Assembly: GCF_024323335.1 (NCBI RefSeq)
Contig: NC_066584.1
Span: 428,947,319-429,011,318 of the forward strand
Source: Lathyrus oleraceus
Taxonomy: Eukaryota > Streptophyta > Magnoliopsida > Fabales > Fabaceae
DNA length: 64,000 bases
Direction of reading: 5' to 3'
The position numbers and the translations under genes were made by a program. Below the pieces are notes generated by a model. That model was not told the origin of the DNA, did not search any database, and was given only the letters and a program-made list of their open reading frames with translations. The stretch's first letter is position 1; each line of letters begins with the position of its first letter. Positions 1 through 11,834 of the stretch are shown here, piece after piece.

Positions 1-2
1 TT

Positions 3-646
3 GCTATGGATCTTTCGAGACTAATAGTGTATTATCTCGATTCTTTATCGGGTGATTGGAGTAAATATCCGAGTATGAAGAAGACGGTTGACGCGTAAGT
101 GAAATTCCCCTAAATAATCGTGTGTATTTGTATATTTAATTATGTCTGTCAGATTGATCTCAATATACGTTTTTATTTTGTTAGGGCAATAATAAAATTT
201 AGATTGAAAAAGAAATACCGCAATAGGAAGGACATTACCTGGATCAGAGTTCAGGTATATATTAAGTATCTTATTTTTGCTTATAATAGTGTTTGTTTTT
301 TTGCTTATAATAGTGTTTGTAAGAAATTAACTATATATATATTGTTTGTTTTTCTGTATAGTGTCCTCAGCAAAATAATTCGGTCGATTGCGGATTTTTT
401 GTAATGAGATTTATGAGAGACATCATTGCGTTGAATCGTATGGACATCCCAAAAATGGTATGGAATAATAACTTAGGGTTTATTTTAATATTATAGGATA
501 TTTCATCTAATTTGTTACTAAATCATGAATATGTTTTATTCTCTTAATTGTAGTACTTTGAGGAATACAAATCTTACTCAAGAGCTCATTTGGATGAAAT
601 CAAGGATGAATTGTGTCAATTCATTGTTGATCAAAGAATCATATAG
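3..646 (+). CDS. Ulp1-like (C48) cysteine protease, last four exons, transposon-borne
   Basis: Only the 3' part lies in the window. Four exons join in frame: 3-94, 185-254, 362-457 and 554-646. Each junction has a GT donor (GTAAGT at 95) and an AG acceptor, phases agree, and no stop interrupts the joined frame. Exon 1 encodes YYLDSLSGDWSKYPSMKKTV, which fits the strand carrying the catalytic Asp of Ulp1/SENP proteases. Exon 3 encodes QQNNSVDCGFFVMRFM, the block with the catalytic Cys and a Gln just upstream. Exon 4 ends the protein with TAG. Family members cleave SUMO-like conjugates. Copies carried by plant CACTA and Mutator elements are common and their role in transposition is unknown. The hairpin array and CACTA-like end 300-800 bp downstream indicate that this gene belongs to such an element. 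The catalytic His lies upstream, outside the window. Confidence 0.72.
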
Positions 647-976
647 CTAGGTTGTATATTGTTGTACATATATGTATGGAATGTTGTTGTATGCTGTTGT
701 TGTATATATGTTGTATATTGTTGTTTTAATTTTACTAAATCATGAATATGTTGTTGTATATTTTTGATCAAAGAATCATATATTAATGTTGTATATATGG
801 AGGATTAATGTTGTATATAAATGGATTCATGTTGTATATATCAATGGATTAATGGTGTATAACATTGGATTAAAGGATGAAATCAATATGAATTTTACAC
901 TTTTGCAGCATGCGAACAGGTTACCAATTAAATATCCACTGTTTTTCAAACAATTTTTTTTTTAAAATAACTAACA
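647..976. other. AT/TG-rich 3' region of the CACTA element
   Basis: No coding frame is seen. The stretch consists of degenerate short repeats built on TGTTGTATAT and a repeated ATCAAAGAATCATAT phrase (about 631-645 and 768-782) that duplicates the end of the protease gene. It links the protease stop codon to the subterminal hairpin array. Confidence 0.5.
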
Positions 977-1427
977 CTTTAGAGGGCGCTTTGTCCAGAA
1001 AGCGCCCTCTAAACACTTTACATTGACAACTTTAGAGGGCGCTTTTTCCTGAAAGCGCCCTCTAAACACTTTACATTGTCAACTTTAGAGGGCGCTTTTT
1101 CCTGAAAGCGCCCTCTAAACACTTTACATTGACAACTTTAGAGGGCGCTTATTCCTGAAAGCGCCCTCTAAACACTTTACATTGACAACTTTAGAGGGCG
1201 CTTTTTCCTGAAAGCGCCCTCTAAGGTGTCTCTTTATGGACCACTCCAGAGGGCGCTTTTTTCTTAAAGCGCACTATAATGTGGCCCTTAAAGGGCCACT
1301 TTAGACAGCGCTTTCTCCAGGAAAACAAAGCGTTGTCTTTACCTATGCCAGCGCCACTTTAGAGGGCGCTTAAAAGCGCTGTTATAGGCCAAAATAAGCG
1401 CCCTCTTTTCCCTTATTTGGCGTAGTG
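977..1427 (-). mobile_element. CACTA (En/Spm-like) transposon terminus with subterminal hairpin array
   Basis: At least five units of about 53 bp each contain a perfect inverted repeat, AGAGGGCGCTTT ... AAAGCGCCCTCT, with a 7-nt loop; units begin near 977, 1030, 1083, 1136 and 1189. Weaker units follow to about 1400. The segment ends with GGCGTAGTG at 1419-1427, which read on the minus strand is CACTACGCC, the terminal motif expected of a CACTA element. Dense subterminal repeats next to a CACTA end are the usual transposase-binding region. The opposite end and the 3-bp target duplication are outside the window (AAT follows the end here). The element presumably includes the Ulp1-like gene at 3-646. 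Confidence 0.75.
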
Positions 1428-1545
1428 AATCTGGAATCCTACCGTCTGCAACTCGTCTTCGAACCACTATAAAAAAATATTATAACAAAATAATTTTAAA
1501 AAATTATTATAAAAAATAAAAAAATAAAAAAATACGCACCATAAC
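1428..1545. other. AT-rich spacer
   Basis: Mostly A/T runs. No gene or repeat boundary is recognised other than the putative CACTA target site at its left edge. Confidence 0.4.
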
Positions 1546-1845
1546 ACTTCTTAAAAGAGTTTCGGTGTGAAAAAAACTAGGTTGAGTACCAGAACACTTC
1601 CCATATGACTTCCCGCTAAATGAATGCAAACCGGAAGTCTTTAAGAAAGAGTTTCGATAAATACTCTTCCAAACCGAAAGACTTTCTTAAAGAGTTTTGG
1701 TTCAATGCCCCAAAACTGCAGCGAATCGGAAGTCTTCTGGAAAGTGTTCTGGTATATGTCTTGTGAACCGGAAGACTTACTCTTAGTATTCCGGTTTATA
1801 AGACCAAAAATGCAAATCCGGAAGTCTTCAGGCACAAATAAATTT
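1546..1845. repeat. Array of CCGGAAGTCTT and AAGAGTTTYGGT motifs
   Basis: The motif CCGGAAGTCTT or close variants occurs near 1631, 1725, 1768 and 1818. It is interspersed with AAGAGTTTYGG/AAGTGTTCTGG and their complements. The layout, short direct and inverted copies at irregular 40-95 bp spacing, resembles the subterminal region of a second DNA transposon, but no terminal inverted repeat was identified. A minus-strand reading frame across it is a by-product of the repeats. Confidence 0.5.
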
Positions 1846-3121
<1,276 letters not shown>

Positions 3122-5131
3122 TGTAACACCCCGATAAAAATAAGATAATTATTTAGTTTAAGTTAATATTATATTTATTAATTTAATTAAATAATTGGAA
3201 TTTTTGGATTATTATTATTATTATTGGAATAATAATTATTGGAAAATATATAAGTTGGAAATAAGGAAAAAGAGTTCTATTTTTGGTAAAAAGAGTTTTC
3301 ACGTGAAAACAGAGAAGCGGCTGAAAAGAGGAAAAGGGCAGAGAGACAGAGCAAGAGGAAGAAGGTTGGAGAAGAGAAGAGCTTGAGGCTAAAGGATTGC
3401 CGGATTAACTCAGGTAAGGGGAGGTTTATCATCGTTTAATGGGTATTATGGGTTAACATGTAATGGGTAGTGATAAACCGTTGAATTGACCCTAATTGGG
3501 ATGTTGAATGCTGAAAAATTGTGTTGGATAAGTTGTGTTAAAGCTGTAATTGAATATGTATTTGTGTGAGTTGCGATTTCCCGAACGTATAGCTTTTTAC
3601 GGAATCGGAATCGGAGGTCCGGAAGTCCTCCAACGGCGGAAAATGCGGAGAATTCTGCATTCTGCTTCGTGTTAGCGCAGGAACAACTTTCTGTCTTGCG
3701 TTAACCGGTTAACCCAGGGTGTTAACCGGTTAACACTGTTAAGAATTGTGAGGTATTGTTGTTTTGCTTGCGTTAACCGGTTAACCCAGGGCGCTAACCG
3801 GTTAACACTGTTGTGAGTTGTGAAAATATTGTTGTTCTGTCTGCGTTAACCGGTTAACCCAGGGCGTTAACCGGTTAACACTGTTGAGTTTTGCCAGAAA
3901 GCGTGTTCTGTGTTGCGTTAACCGGTTAACCCAGGGCGTTAACCGGTTAACACTGTTGGAAATTGGAAAAATTGATATTTTAATGTTGTGTACATATTTG
4001 ATGGTTGGCCTATATCGGTATGTGATATAGTAGGGATCATTTCCCGTTGTTTTGAGTAGTGTAGGTATTAGTAGAGTGTGCTAATACTGTGATTGATTAA
4101 TTGGCATGACATGATATGATTATGTGATAAATATGCTGATGATGTGTGAAAGTATGCATAATGTTGTGAATGTATATATTATGCATGTGTTGGTGAATGG
4201 ACTGTTTTATGGCTTAGAGTGTGAGCATATGTCCATTGTGGATTGTTGTTGATGATGTTGCATTGCTAGGTGAATTAGCATGCATATTGTGGCCTTTATG
4301 GTGGTAGCTAATTCCCATGGTGAGGAATTAGTGAGTAAATCATTGTAGATTGTTGTTGATGTTTGCATGCTAGGTGATTAGCGTGCATAGCATAGCCCTT
4401 GGGGTGGTAGCTAATTCCCATGGTGAGGAATTAGTGAGTGAGTCACTAGGTCTCAAATGAGTGGGACTAGTGGGCTTGGTAGCCGTATCTGGATTTGATC
4501 GGTGAGGTTGAACTATATGTTCACGAATAGTCGGTACCGCATGCATGGAGTCTCATTGCATAATGTATGTATGGCGTATAATATGAATGGATGTATTCCA
4601 ATATTATACGTGTGTTTGTGTTGGCATTGGGTATGAGTATGAATTGTGTTGGTATTGAGTATGCCAATTGAGTTGATGTGCCGTTACCGAATGTGTGATA
4701 TGATTAGGGTGATTAATGTGTTATTTACTTAGCATTACATGATATTTTATAATGCTTTTTATATCGATTGAGAAACTCACCCTTACAACTATTTTTCAGG
4801 TAACGAGCAGTGATTGAGTAGAAGCTAGTGCTTGGAGTCTAGTGTAGTCTCCTTAGTGGGTCATGCTCTGATAGATGTAACATCGGGACGGGATGTTTTA
4901 CCTTGTTGAATAATTTTACATGTAATGTGTTACATGTTTTGCATGATTGATTTGATTTCTATCCGCTGCGTATTGTGCAAATGCTTTATGTTTTGAATTA
5001 GGAAAAGGGCATGACAGTTATTATGGTGAATGGTGTGAAATGATTGTGTGACACCCTTAATTGCATAATTACTCTGATGGATATATTGCTATTTTAATTA
5101 AATATTTGGGGTATTTTAGAGGGGTGTTACA
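3122..5131 (+). repeat. Gypsy 5' LTR
   Basis: Begins TGTAACACCCCG and ends GGGGTGTTACA, giving TG...CA ends. It matches the 3' LTR nearly base for base. It contains a four-unit array of TTAACCGGTTAA pairs at 3699-3955 and two GCTAATTCCCATGGTGAGGA phrases (near 4309 and 4410). Confidence 0.95.
3699..3955 (+). repeat. Array of paired TTAACCGGTTAA palindromes in the 5' LTR
   Basis: Four units of about 72 bp begin at 3701, 3773, 3846 and 3918. Each unit holds two copies of the 12-bp perfect palindrome TTAACCGGTTAA separated by CCCAGGG(C/T)G, followed by a CACTGTT flank. That makes eight palindromes, one with a single mismatch at 3794. The spacing within a pair is constant at 21 bp start to start. 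The same array is at 10253-10510 in the other LTR. Confidence 0.95.
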
Positions 5132-5135
5132 TTAG

Positions 5136-5147
5136 TGGTATCAGAGC
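5136..5147 (+). other. Primer binding site, initiator tRNA-Met
   Basis: TGGTATCAGAGC, the classic plant retrotransposon primer site complementary to the 3' end of initiator tRNA-Met, lies four bases after the 5' LTR end. Confidence 0.95.
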
Positions 5148-5258
5148 ATAGTCGGTCGAGTCGAGTCGTAATTATTCTGTTTCCCCTGTACGGGATAGGT
5201 GTTGTGTAACCCTATCAGTACTTATTGTTTTAGCTTGTTGGATTAACTCAGAATAGAG

Positions 5259-8200
5259 ATGGCTGGAAGAGGTAGAGACGATGTTGCGATTGCTGAGGCT
5301 CTGGGTATGCTAGCTGGAGTACTTGGAGGGAATCCGAATGTTGTGGGAATGGGAGCTGCTCGTCAACTGAGTGAGTTCCAGAAGAACAATCCTCCAATGT
5401 TCAAGGGAGCATACGATCCAGATGGCGCTCAGAAGTGGTTAAAGGAGATCGAGAGGATCTTCCGAGTGACTGAGTGTGCCGATAACCAGAAGGTCAGGTT
5501 CGGTACGCATATGCTGTCTGAGGAAGCAGATGATTGGTGGGTTGCTACCCGCACTGGGTTGGAATCTGCTGGGAATGCTGAGATCACTTGGGCTGTGTTC
5601 AGAGAGAGGTTCCTGAGGAAGTACTTTCCAGAGGATGTCAGAGGAAAGAAAGAGATAGAGTTCTTGGAATTGAAGCAGGGCAACCGGTCTGTTACTGAGT
5701 ATGCTGCTAAGTTCACGGAACTGTCGAAGTATTACACTCCCTATGATGAGGCTACTGGGGAATTTTCAAAGTGTGCGAAGTTTGAGAACGGGTTACGTCC
5801 CGAGATCAAGCAGGCTATTGGGTATCAGCGGATTAGAGTGTTTTCTGATTTGGTTGACTGTTGCAGGATTTTTGAACAGGATACCAAAGCCAGAGCGGAG
5901 AGCTATCAGCAGAGGGTTGATAGGAAAGGCAAGAATCAGAATGATCGTGGGAAACCATATGCAGCTGGCAAAGGTTTCCAGCGACAGAGTGGGATGAAGA
6001 GGCCTAGTGGGGGAGACTCCAGTGCCCCTGCTAAGTGTTTCAGATGTGGCCAGGCTGGACATCGTATCCATGAGTGTACCAGTAATGAGAAGAAGTGTTT
6101 CAAGTGTGGAAAAGGTGGTCATTTGGCTGCAGAGTGCCGGTTGAAGACTGTGACTTGTTTCAACTGTGGAGAGGTGGTTCATATCAGTCCACAGTGTCCT
6201 AAGCCGAAGAGAGAGAACCAGTCGGGAGGCAAGGTCTTTGCTTTATCGGGTTCTGAGACTTCTGCAGATGATCGTTTGATCCGAGGTACGTGTTATATTA
6301 ATGGCTTTCCTCTTGTAGCTATTATTGACACAGGTGCGACTCATTCCTTTATATCTTTGGATTGTGCTGTGAAACTTAAGTTAGAGATATCTGAGATGCA
6401 TAGAAGTATGGTGATTGATACTCCTGCGAAGGGTTCAGTGACTACTACTTCAGTTTGTTTAAATTGTCCTTTGAGTATTTTTGGTAGAGACTTTGGGATG
6501 GACCTAGTGTGTCTTCCACTAGTGCAGATTGATGTTATTCAGGGTATGAACTGGTTGGTGTCTAACCGAGTTTATATCAACTGTTTTGATAAGACTGTGA
6601 TCTTTCCTGAGATTGAGGAAGGGAAGAGTTTGTTTCTATCTGCAAGGCAGGTGAATGAGGCAGTAGCAGATGGGGCAGAGTTGTTTATGCTGTTAGCGAC
6701 TTTGGAGGCTAAAGATAAACTGGTGATTTGCGATCTAGCTGTGGTGTGTGATTTTCCTGATGTGTTTCCGGAAGAAGTGAATGAATTACCGCCGGAACGT
6801 GAAGTTGAGTTCTCGATTGATTTGGTACCTGGTACTAGGCCGGTGTCGATGGCTCCGTACCGTATGTCTGCTGTTGAGTTAACTGAATTGAAGAGTCAGT
6901 TGGAAGATCTGTTGGATAAGAAATTTATTCGTCCGAGTGTGTCACCGTGGGGTGCACCAGTGTTATTGGTTAAGAAGAAAGAAGGTACTATGAGGTTGTG
7001 TGTGGACTACAGGCAACTGAATAAAGTGACGATCAAGAATCGGTATCCTTTGCCGAGGATTGATGATTTGATGGATCAGTTGGTTGGTGCGAGTGTGTTC
7101 AGCAAAATAGATTTGAGATCTGGGTATCATCAGATACGTGTGAAAACTGAGGATATTCAGAAGACTGCTTTCAGAACAAGGTATGGACATTATGAGTATT
7201 CTGTAATGCCTTTTGGTGTGACTAATGCGCCTGGAGTATTTATGGAGTATATGAATAGGATTTTCCATCCGTACCTAGACAAGTTTGTTGTGGTGTTTAT
7301 GGACGATATTTTGGTGTATTCGAAATCTGAAGAAGAGCATGCTGAACATTTGAGAGTGGTTTTAGGAGTTCTACGAGAAAAGAAGTTATTTGCTAAATTG
7401 TCCAAGTGTGAATTTTGGTTAGAAGAGGTTAGTTTTCTTGGTCATGTGATTTCAAGAGGTGGTGTTGCTGTTGATCCTTCTAAGATAGAAGCGGTATCTA
7501 AGTGGGAAGCTCCGAAGTCAGTTTCTGAGATTAGGAGTTTTCTTGGACTTGCAGGATATTATAGGAAGTTCATTGAGGGATTTTCTAAGTTGGCGTTACC
7601 GTTAACGATGTTGACTAGAAAGGGGCAAGCGTTTGTTTGGGACTCAAAGTGTGAAGAAGGTTTCCAAGAGTTAAAGAGAAGGTTAACTACTGCTCCTATT
7701 CTGATATTACCGAGTTCGTCGGAACCATTTGAGGTTTACTGTGATGCTTCATTGTTGGGCTTGGGTGGTGTGTTGATGCAGAATAAGCAGGTTATAGCTT
7801 ATGCTTCGAGACAACTGAGGGTTCATGAGAGGAACTATCCGACACACGATTTAGAGTTGGCAGCTGTGGTATTTGTTCTGAAGTTATGGAGGCATTACTT
7901 GTACGGGTCAAGATTTGAGGTTTTCCGTGACCATAAAAGTTTAAAGTATTTGTTTGATCAGAAAGAGCTGAATATGAGACAGAGGAGATGGTTAGAGTTT
8001 CTGAAGGATTATGACTTTGGTTTGAATTACCATCCGGGTAAAGCAAACGTAGTGGCTGATGCATTGAGTCGGAAATCATTGCATATGTCTATGTTAATGG
8101 TTAAGGAATTGGATTTAATTGAGCAGTTTAGAGACTTGAGTTTGGTGTGTGAGAGTACTCACAATAGTGTTAAATTGGGAATGTTGAAGTTAACGAGTAG

Positions 8201-9629
8201 TATTCTGGATGAGATTAGAGAGGGTTAGAAATCCGATGTGCTTTTGGTTGATAAGTTGACTCTAGTGAATCAAGGTCAAGGTGGTGAATTCAGAGTTGAT
8301 GAGAATGGTGTTTTGAAATTTGGTAATCGGGTGTGTATTCCGGATGTTACCGAGCTTAAGAAGAGTATTCTTGAGGAAGGACATCGTAGTGGCCTGAGTA
8401 TTCATCCTGGGGCTACGAAGATGTATCATGATTTGAAAAAGCTATTTTGGTGACCGGGAATGAAAAGAGAAATTGCGAGTTTTGTTTATTCTTGTTTGAC
8501 TTGTCAGAAGTCAAAGATTGAGCATCAGAAGCCATCTGGGCTAATGCAACCGTTGGCTATTCCAGAGTGGAAGTGGGATAGTATCAGTATGGATTTTGTT
8601 TCTGGTTTACCGAGAACGATTAAGAATTTTGAAGCTATTTGGGTGATTGTAGATAGATTGACGAAATCGGCTCATTTCATTCCGATCAGAATGGATTATC
8701 CGTTAGAGAGATTAGCCGAGTTGTATATTGAGAAGATTGTAAGTTTGCATGGTATTCCGTCGAGTATTGTTTCGGACAGAGATCCTAGATTTACATCGAA
8801 GTTCTGGGAAGGTTTGCAGAGGGCTTTGGGAACTAAACTAAGATTGAGTTCTGCATATCATCCGCAGACTGATGGTCAGACTGAGAGGACGATTCAGTCA
8901 TTGGAAGATCTTTTGAGGGCTTGTGTTTTGGAAAAGGGAGGTGCTTGGGATTGTTATTTACCTTTGATTGAGTTTACCTACAACAATAGTTTTCATTCGA
9001 GCATTGGTATGGCACCGTTTGAAGCCTTGTATGGTAGGAGATGTCGGACGCCTTTATGTTGGTATGAGTCCGGTGAGAGTGTTGTGGTTGGACCGGAGAT
9101 TGTTCAACAAACTACGGAAAAGATTTAGATGATTCAGGAGAAGATGAGAATTGCTCAGAGTCGTCAGAAGAGTTATCACGACAAGAGGAGGAAGGCACTT
9201 GAGTTTCAAGAGAGAGATCATGTGTTTCTTCGTGTTACTCCGATAACTGGTGTTGGTCGAGCTTTGAAGTCGAAGAAGTTGACACCTCGATTTATTGGTC
9301 CTTATCAGATTTTGGAGAGGATAGGGGAGGTAGCCTATCGTATCGCTTTACCGCTGTCACTTGCGAATTTGCATGAGGTTTTCCATGTGTCTCAGTTGAG
9401 GAGGTACATTCCTGATCCGTCGCATGTGGTCCAAGTGGATGATGTACAGGTGAGAGATAACCTGACTGTTGAAACATCACCTATGAGGATCGAGGATCGA
9501 GAGTTGAAGCAGTTGCGGGGTAAAGAGATTGCTTTGGTAAAGGTAGCTTGGGGAGGACCAGCAGGTGGCAATGTGACTTGGGAACTTGAGAGTCAGATGA
9601 AGGAGTCTTATCCGGAGTTATTCGCTTGA
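5259..9629 (+). pseudogene. Gypsy gag-pol polyprotein, one frame broken by three in-frame stops
   Basis: All parts are in one frame. Residues 1-989 (to the TAG at 8226) carry gag (about 35-215), three CCHC knuckles at about 260-273, 280-293 and 300-313, an aspartic protease [10 protein letters not shown] at about 357, RT with FMDD at 680-683, and RNase H with the YCDAS catalytic Asp at about 829. After the TAG the frame continues through the integrase HHCC zinc site (8382-8520; a TGA at 8451 sits inside it), the catalytic core with MDF, SDRDPRF and QTERTIQ blocks, a TAG at 9126, a GPY/F module and a chromodomain-like tail ending WELESQMKESYPELFA. The TGA fits a G-to-A change of a Trp codon and the first TAG a C-to-T change of a Gln codon. 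No frameshift is seen. Start ATG at 5259 follows the PBS by about 110 bp. Confidence 0.93.
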
Positions 9630-9658
9630 GGTATGTTTTCGAGGACGAAAACTCTTTT

Positions 9659-9671
9659 AGTGGGGGAGAGT
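9659..9671 (+). other. Polypurine tract of the gypsy element
   Basis: AGTGGGGGAGAGT lies directly before the 3' LTR, as expected for the plus-strand primer of reverse transcription. Confidence 0.9.
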
Positions 9672-11685
9672 TGTAACACCCCGATAAAAATAAGATAAGT
9701 ATTTAGTTTAAGTTAATATTATATTTATTAATTTAATTAAATAATTGGAATTTTTGGATTATTATTATTATTATTATTGGAATAATAATTATTGGAAAAT
9801 ATATAAGTTGGAAATAAGGAAAAAGAGTTCTATTTTTGGTAAAAAGAGTTTTCACGTGAAAACAGAGAAGCGGCTGAAAAGAGGAAAAGGGCAGAGAGAC
9901 AGAGCAAGAGGAAGAAGGTTGGAGAAGACAAAGAGCTTGAGGCTAAAGGATTGCCGGATTAACTCAGGTAAGGGGGAGTTTATCGTCGTTTAATGGGTAT
10001 TATGGGTTAACATGTAATGGGTAGTGATAAACCGTTGAATTGACCCTAATTGGGATGTTGAATGCTGAAAAATTGTGTTGGATAAGTTGTGTTAAAGTTG
10101 TAATTGAATCTGTATTTGTGTGAGTTGCGATTTCCCGAACGTATAGCTTTTTACGGAATCGGAATCGGAGGTCCGGAAGTCCTCCAACGGCGGAAAATGC
10201 GGAGAATTCTGCATTCTGCTTCGTGTTAGCGCAGGAACAGCTTTCTGTCTTGCGTTAACCGGTTAACCCAGGGTGTTAACCGGTTAACACTGTTAAGAAT
10301 TGTGAGGTATTGCTGTTTTGCTTGCGTTAACCGGTTAACCCAGGGCGTTAACCGGTTAACACTGTTGTGAGTTGTGAAAATATTGTTGTTCTGTCTGCGT
10401 TAACCGGTTAACCCAGGGCGTTAACCGGTTAACACTGTTGAGTTTTGCCAGAAAGCGTGTTCTGTGTTGCGTTAACCGGTTAACCCAGGGCGTTAACCGG
10501 TTAACACTGTTGGAAATTGGAAAAATTGATATTTTAATGTTGTGTACATATTTGATGGTTGGCCTATATCGGTATGTGATATAGTAGGGATCATTTCCCG
10601 TTGTTTTGAGTAGTGTAGGTATTAGTAGAGTGTGTTAATACTATGATTGATTAATTGGCATGACATGATATGATTATGTGATAAATATGCTGATGATGTG
10701 TGAAAGTATGCATAATGTTGTGAATGTATATATTATGCATGTGTTGGTGAATGGACTGTTTTATGGCTTAGAGTGTGAGCATATGTCCATTGTGGATTGT
10801 TGTTGATGATGTTGCATTGCTAGGTGAATTAGCATGCATATTGTGGCCTTTATGGTGGTAGCTAATTCCCATGGTGAGGAATTAGTGAGTAAATCATTGT
10901 AGATTGTTGTTGATGTTTGCATGCTAGGTGATTAGCGTGCATAGCATAGCCCTTGGGGTGGTAGCTAATTCCCATGGTGAGGAATTAGTGAGTGAGTCAC
11001 TAGGTCTCAAATGAGTGGGACTAGTGGGCTTGGTAGCCGTATCTGGATTTGATCGGTGAGGTTGAACTATATGTTCACGAATAGTCTGTACCGCATGCAT
11101 GGAGTCTCATTGCATAATGTATGTATGGCGTATAATATGAATGGATGTATTCCAATATTATACGTGTGTTTGTGTTGGCATTGGGTATGAGTATGAATTG
11201 TGTTGGTATTGAGTATGCCAATTGAGTTGATGTGCCATTACCGAATGTGTGATATGATTAGGGTGATTAATGTGTTATTTACTTAGCATTACATGATATT
11301 TTATAATGCTTTTTATATCGATTGAGGAACTCACCCTTACAACTATTTTTCAGGTAACGAGCAGTGATTGAGTAGAAGCTAGTGCTTGGAGTCTAGTGTA
11401 GTCTCCTTAGTGGGTCATGCTCTGATAGATGTAACATCGGGACGAGATGTTTTACCTTGTTGAATAATTTTACATGTAATGTGTTACATGTTTTGCATGA
11501 TTGATTTGATTTCTATCCGCTGCGTATTGTGCAAATGCTTTATGTTTTGAATTAATAAAAGGGCATGACAGTTATTATGGTGAATGGTGTGAAATGATTG
11601 TGTGACACCCTTAATTGCATAATTACTCTGATTGATATATTGCTATTTTAATTAAATATTTGGGGTATTTTAGAGGGGTGTTACA
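9672..11685 (+). repeat. Gypsy 3' LTR
   Basis: Starts TGTAACACCCCG and ends GGTGTTACA. It differs from the 5' LTR by scattered substitutions plus small indels, for example one extra ATT in a trinucleotide run near 9770. It carries the palindrome array at 10253-10510. Confidence 0.95.
10253..10510 (+). repeat. Array of paired TTAACCGGTTAA palindromes in the 3' LTR
   Basis: Same four-unit structure as 3699-3955. All eight palindromes are perfect here; the mismatch at 3794 in the 5' LTR is absent. Confidence 0.95.
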
Positions 11686-11690
11686 AGTTA
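11686..11690. repeat. Target site duplication AGTTA (right)
   Basis: Identical to 3117-3121. It is followed by CACCATTTCTGGTAATCGATTA, the continuation of the interrupted Copia-1 LTR (compare 16395-16418). Confidence 0.95.
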
Positions 11691-11827
11691 CACCATTTCT
11701 GGTAATCGATTACCCCTACAAAAACTTCAATTCTCTGTTACTGGAATGCATGTCAGCTCTAGCTGTAACCGGTTACACACCCGTTATAATCGGTTACAAC
11801 ACATGAAATACTTCAAAAACTTCAACA
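11691..11827 (-). mobile_element. Copia-1 3' LTR, right fragment
   Basis: Continues the LTR split at 3121. It contains GTAATCGATTAC, GTAACCGGTTAC and AATCGGTTAC motifs. On the minus strand the LTR begins TGTTGAAG directly after the purine-rich GAATTAAGGTGGTG that follows the pol stop codon, a plausible polypurine tract. Confidence 0.85.
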
Positions 11828-11834
11828 CACCACC

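Larger units (their letters stand above)
3122..11685 (+). mobile_element. Near-complete Ty3/gypsy retrotransposon, Tekay-like chromovirus
   Basis: A full-length element of about 8.56 kb with two LTRs (3122-5131 and 9672-11685), a tRNA-Met primer site, one gag-pol frame, a polypurine tract and a 5-bp target duplication. Gag with CCHC knuckles, then PR, RT, RNase H, IN, a GPY/F module and a chromodomain-like tail is the gypsy/chromovirus order. LTRs of about 2 kb starting TGTAACACCCC suggest the Tekay (Del) clade. By eye the LTRs differ at roughly 20 positions in 2 kb, indicating a recent insertion. Three in-frame stops make this copy non-autonomous. Confidence 0.93.

Noticed and set aside
977..1240. 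Tandem terminators or tRNA-like hairpins
   Set aside because: Repeated identical hairpins next to a CACTA-like end are better explained as subterminal transposon repeats; no tRNA cloverleaf or RNA polymerase III boxes.
3699..3955. Possible CRISPR-like array
   Set aside because: Regular repeats, but in an LTR of a eukaryotic retroelement with near-identical spacers; no CRISPR features.
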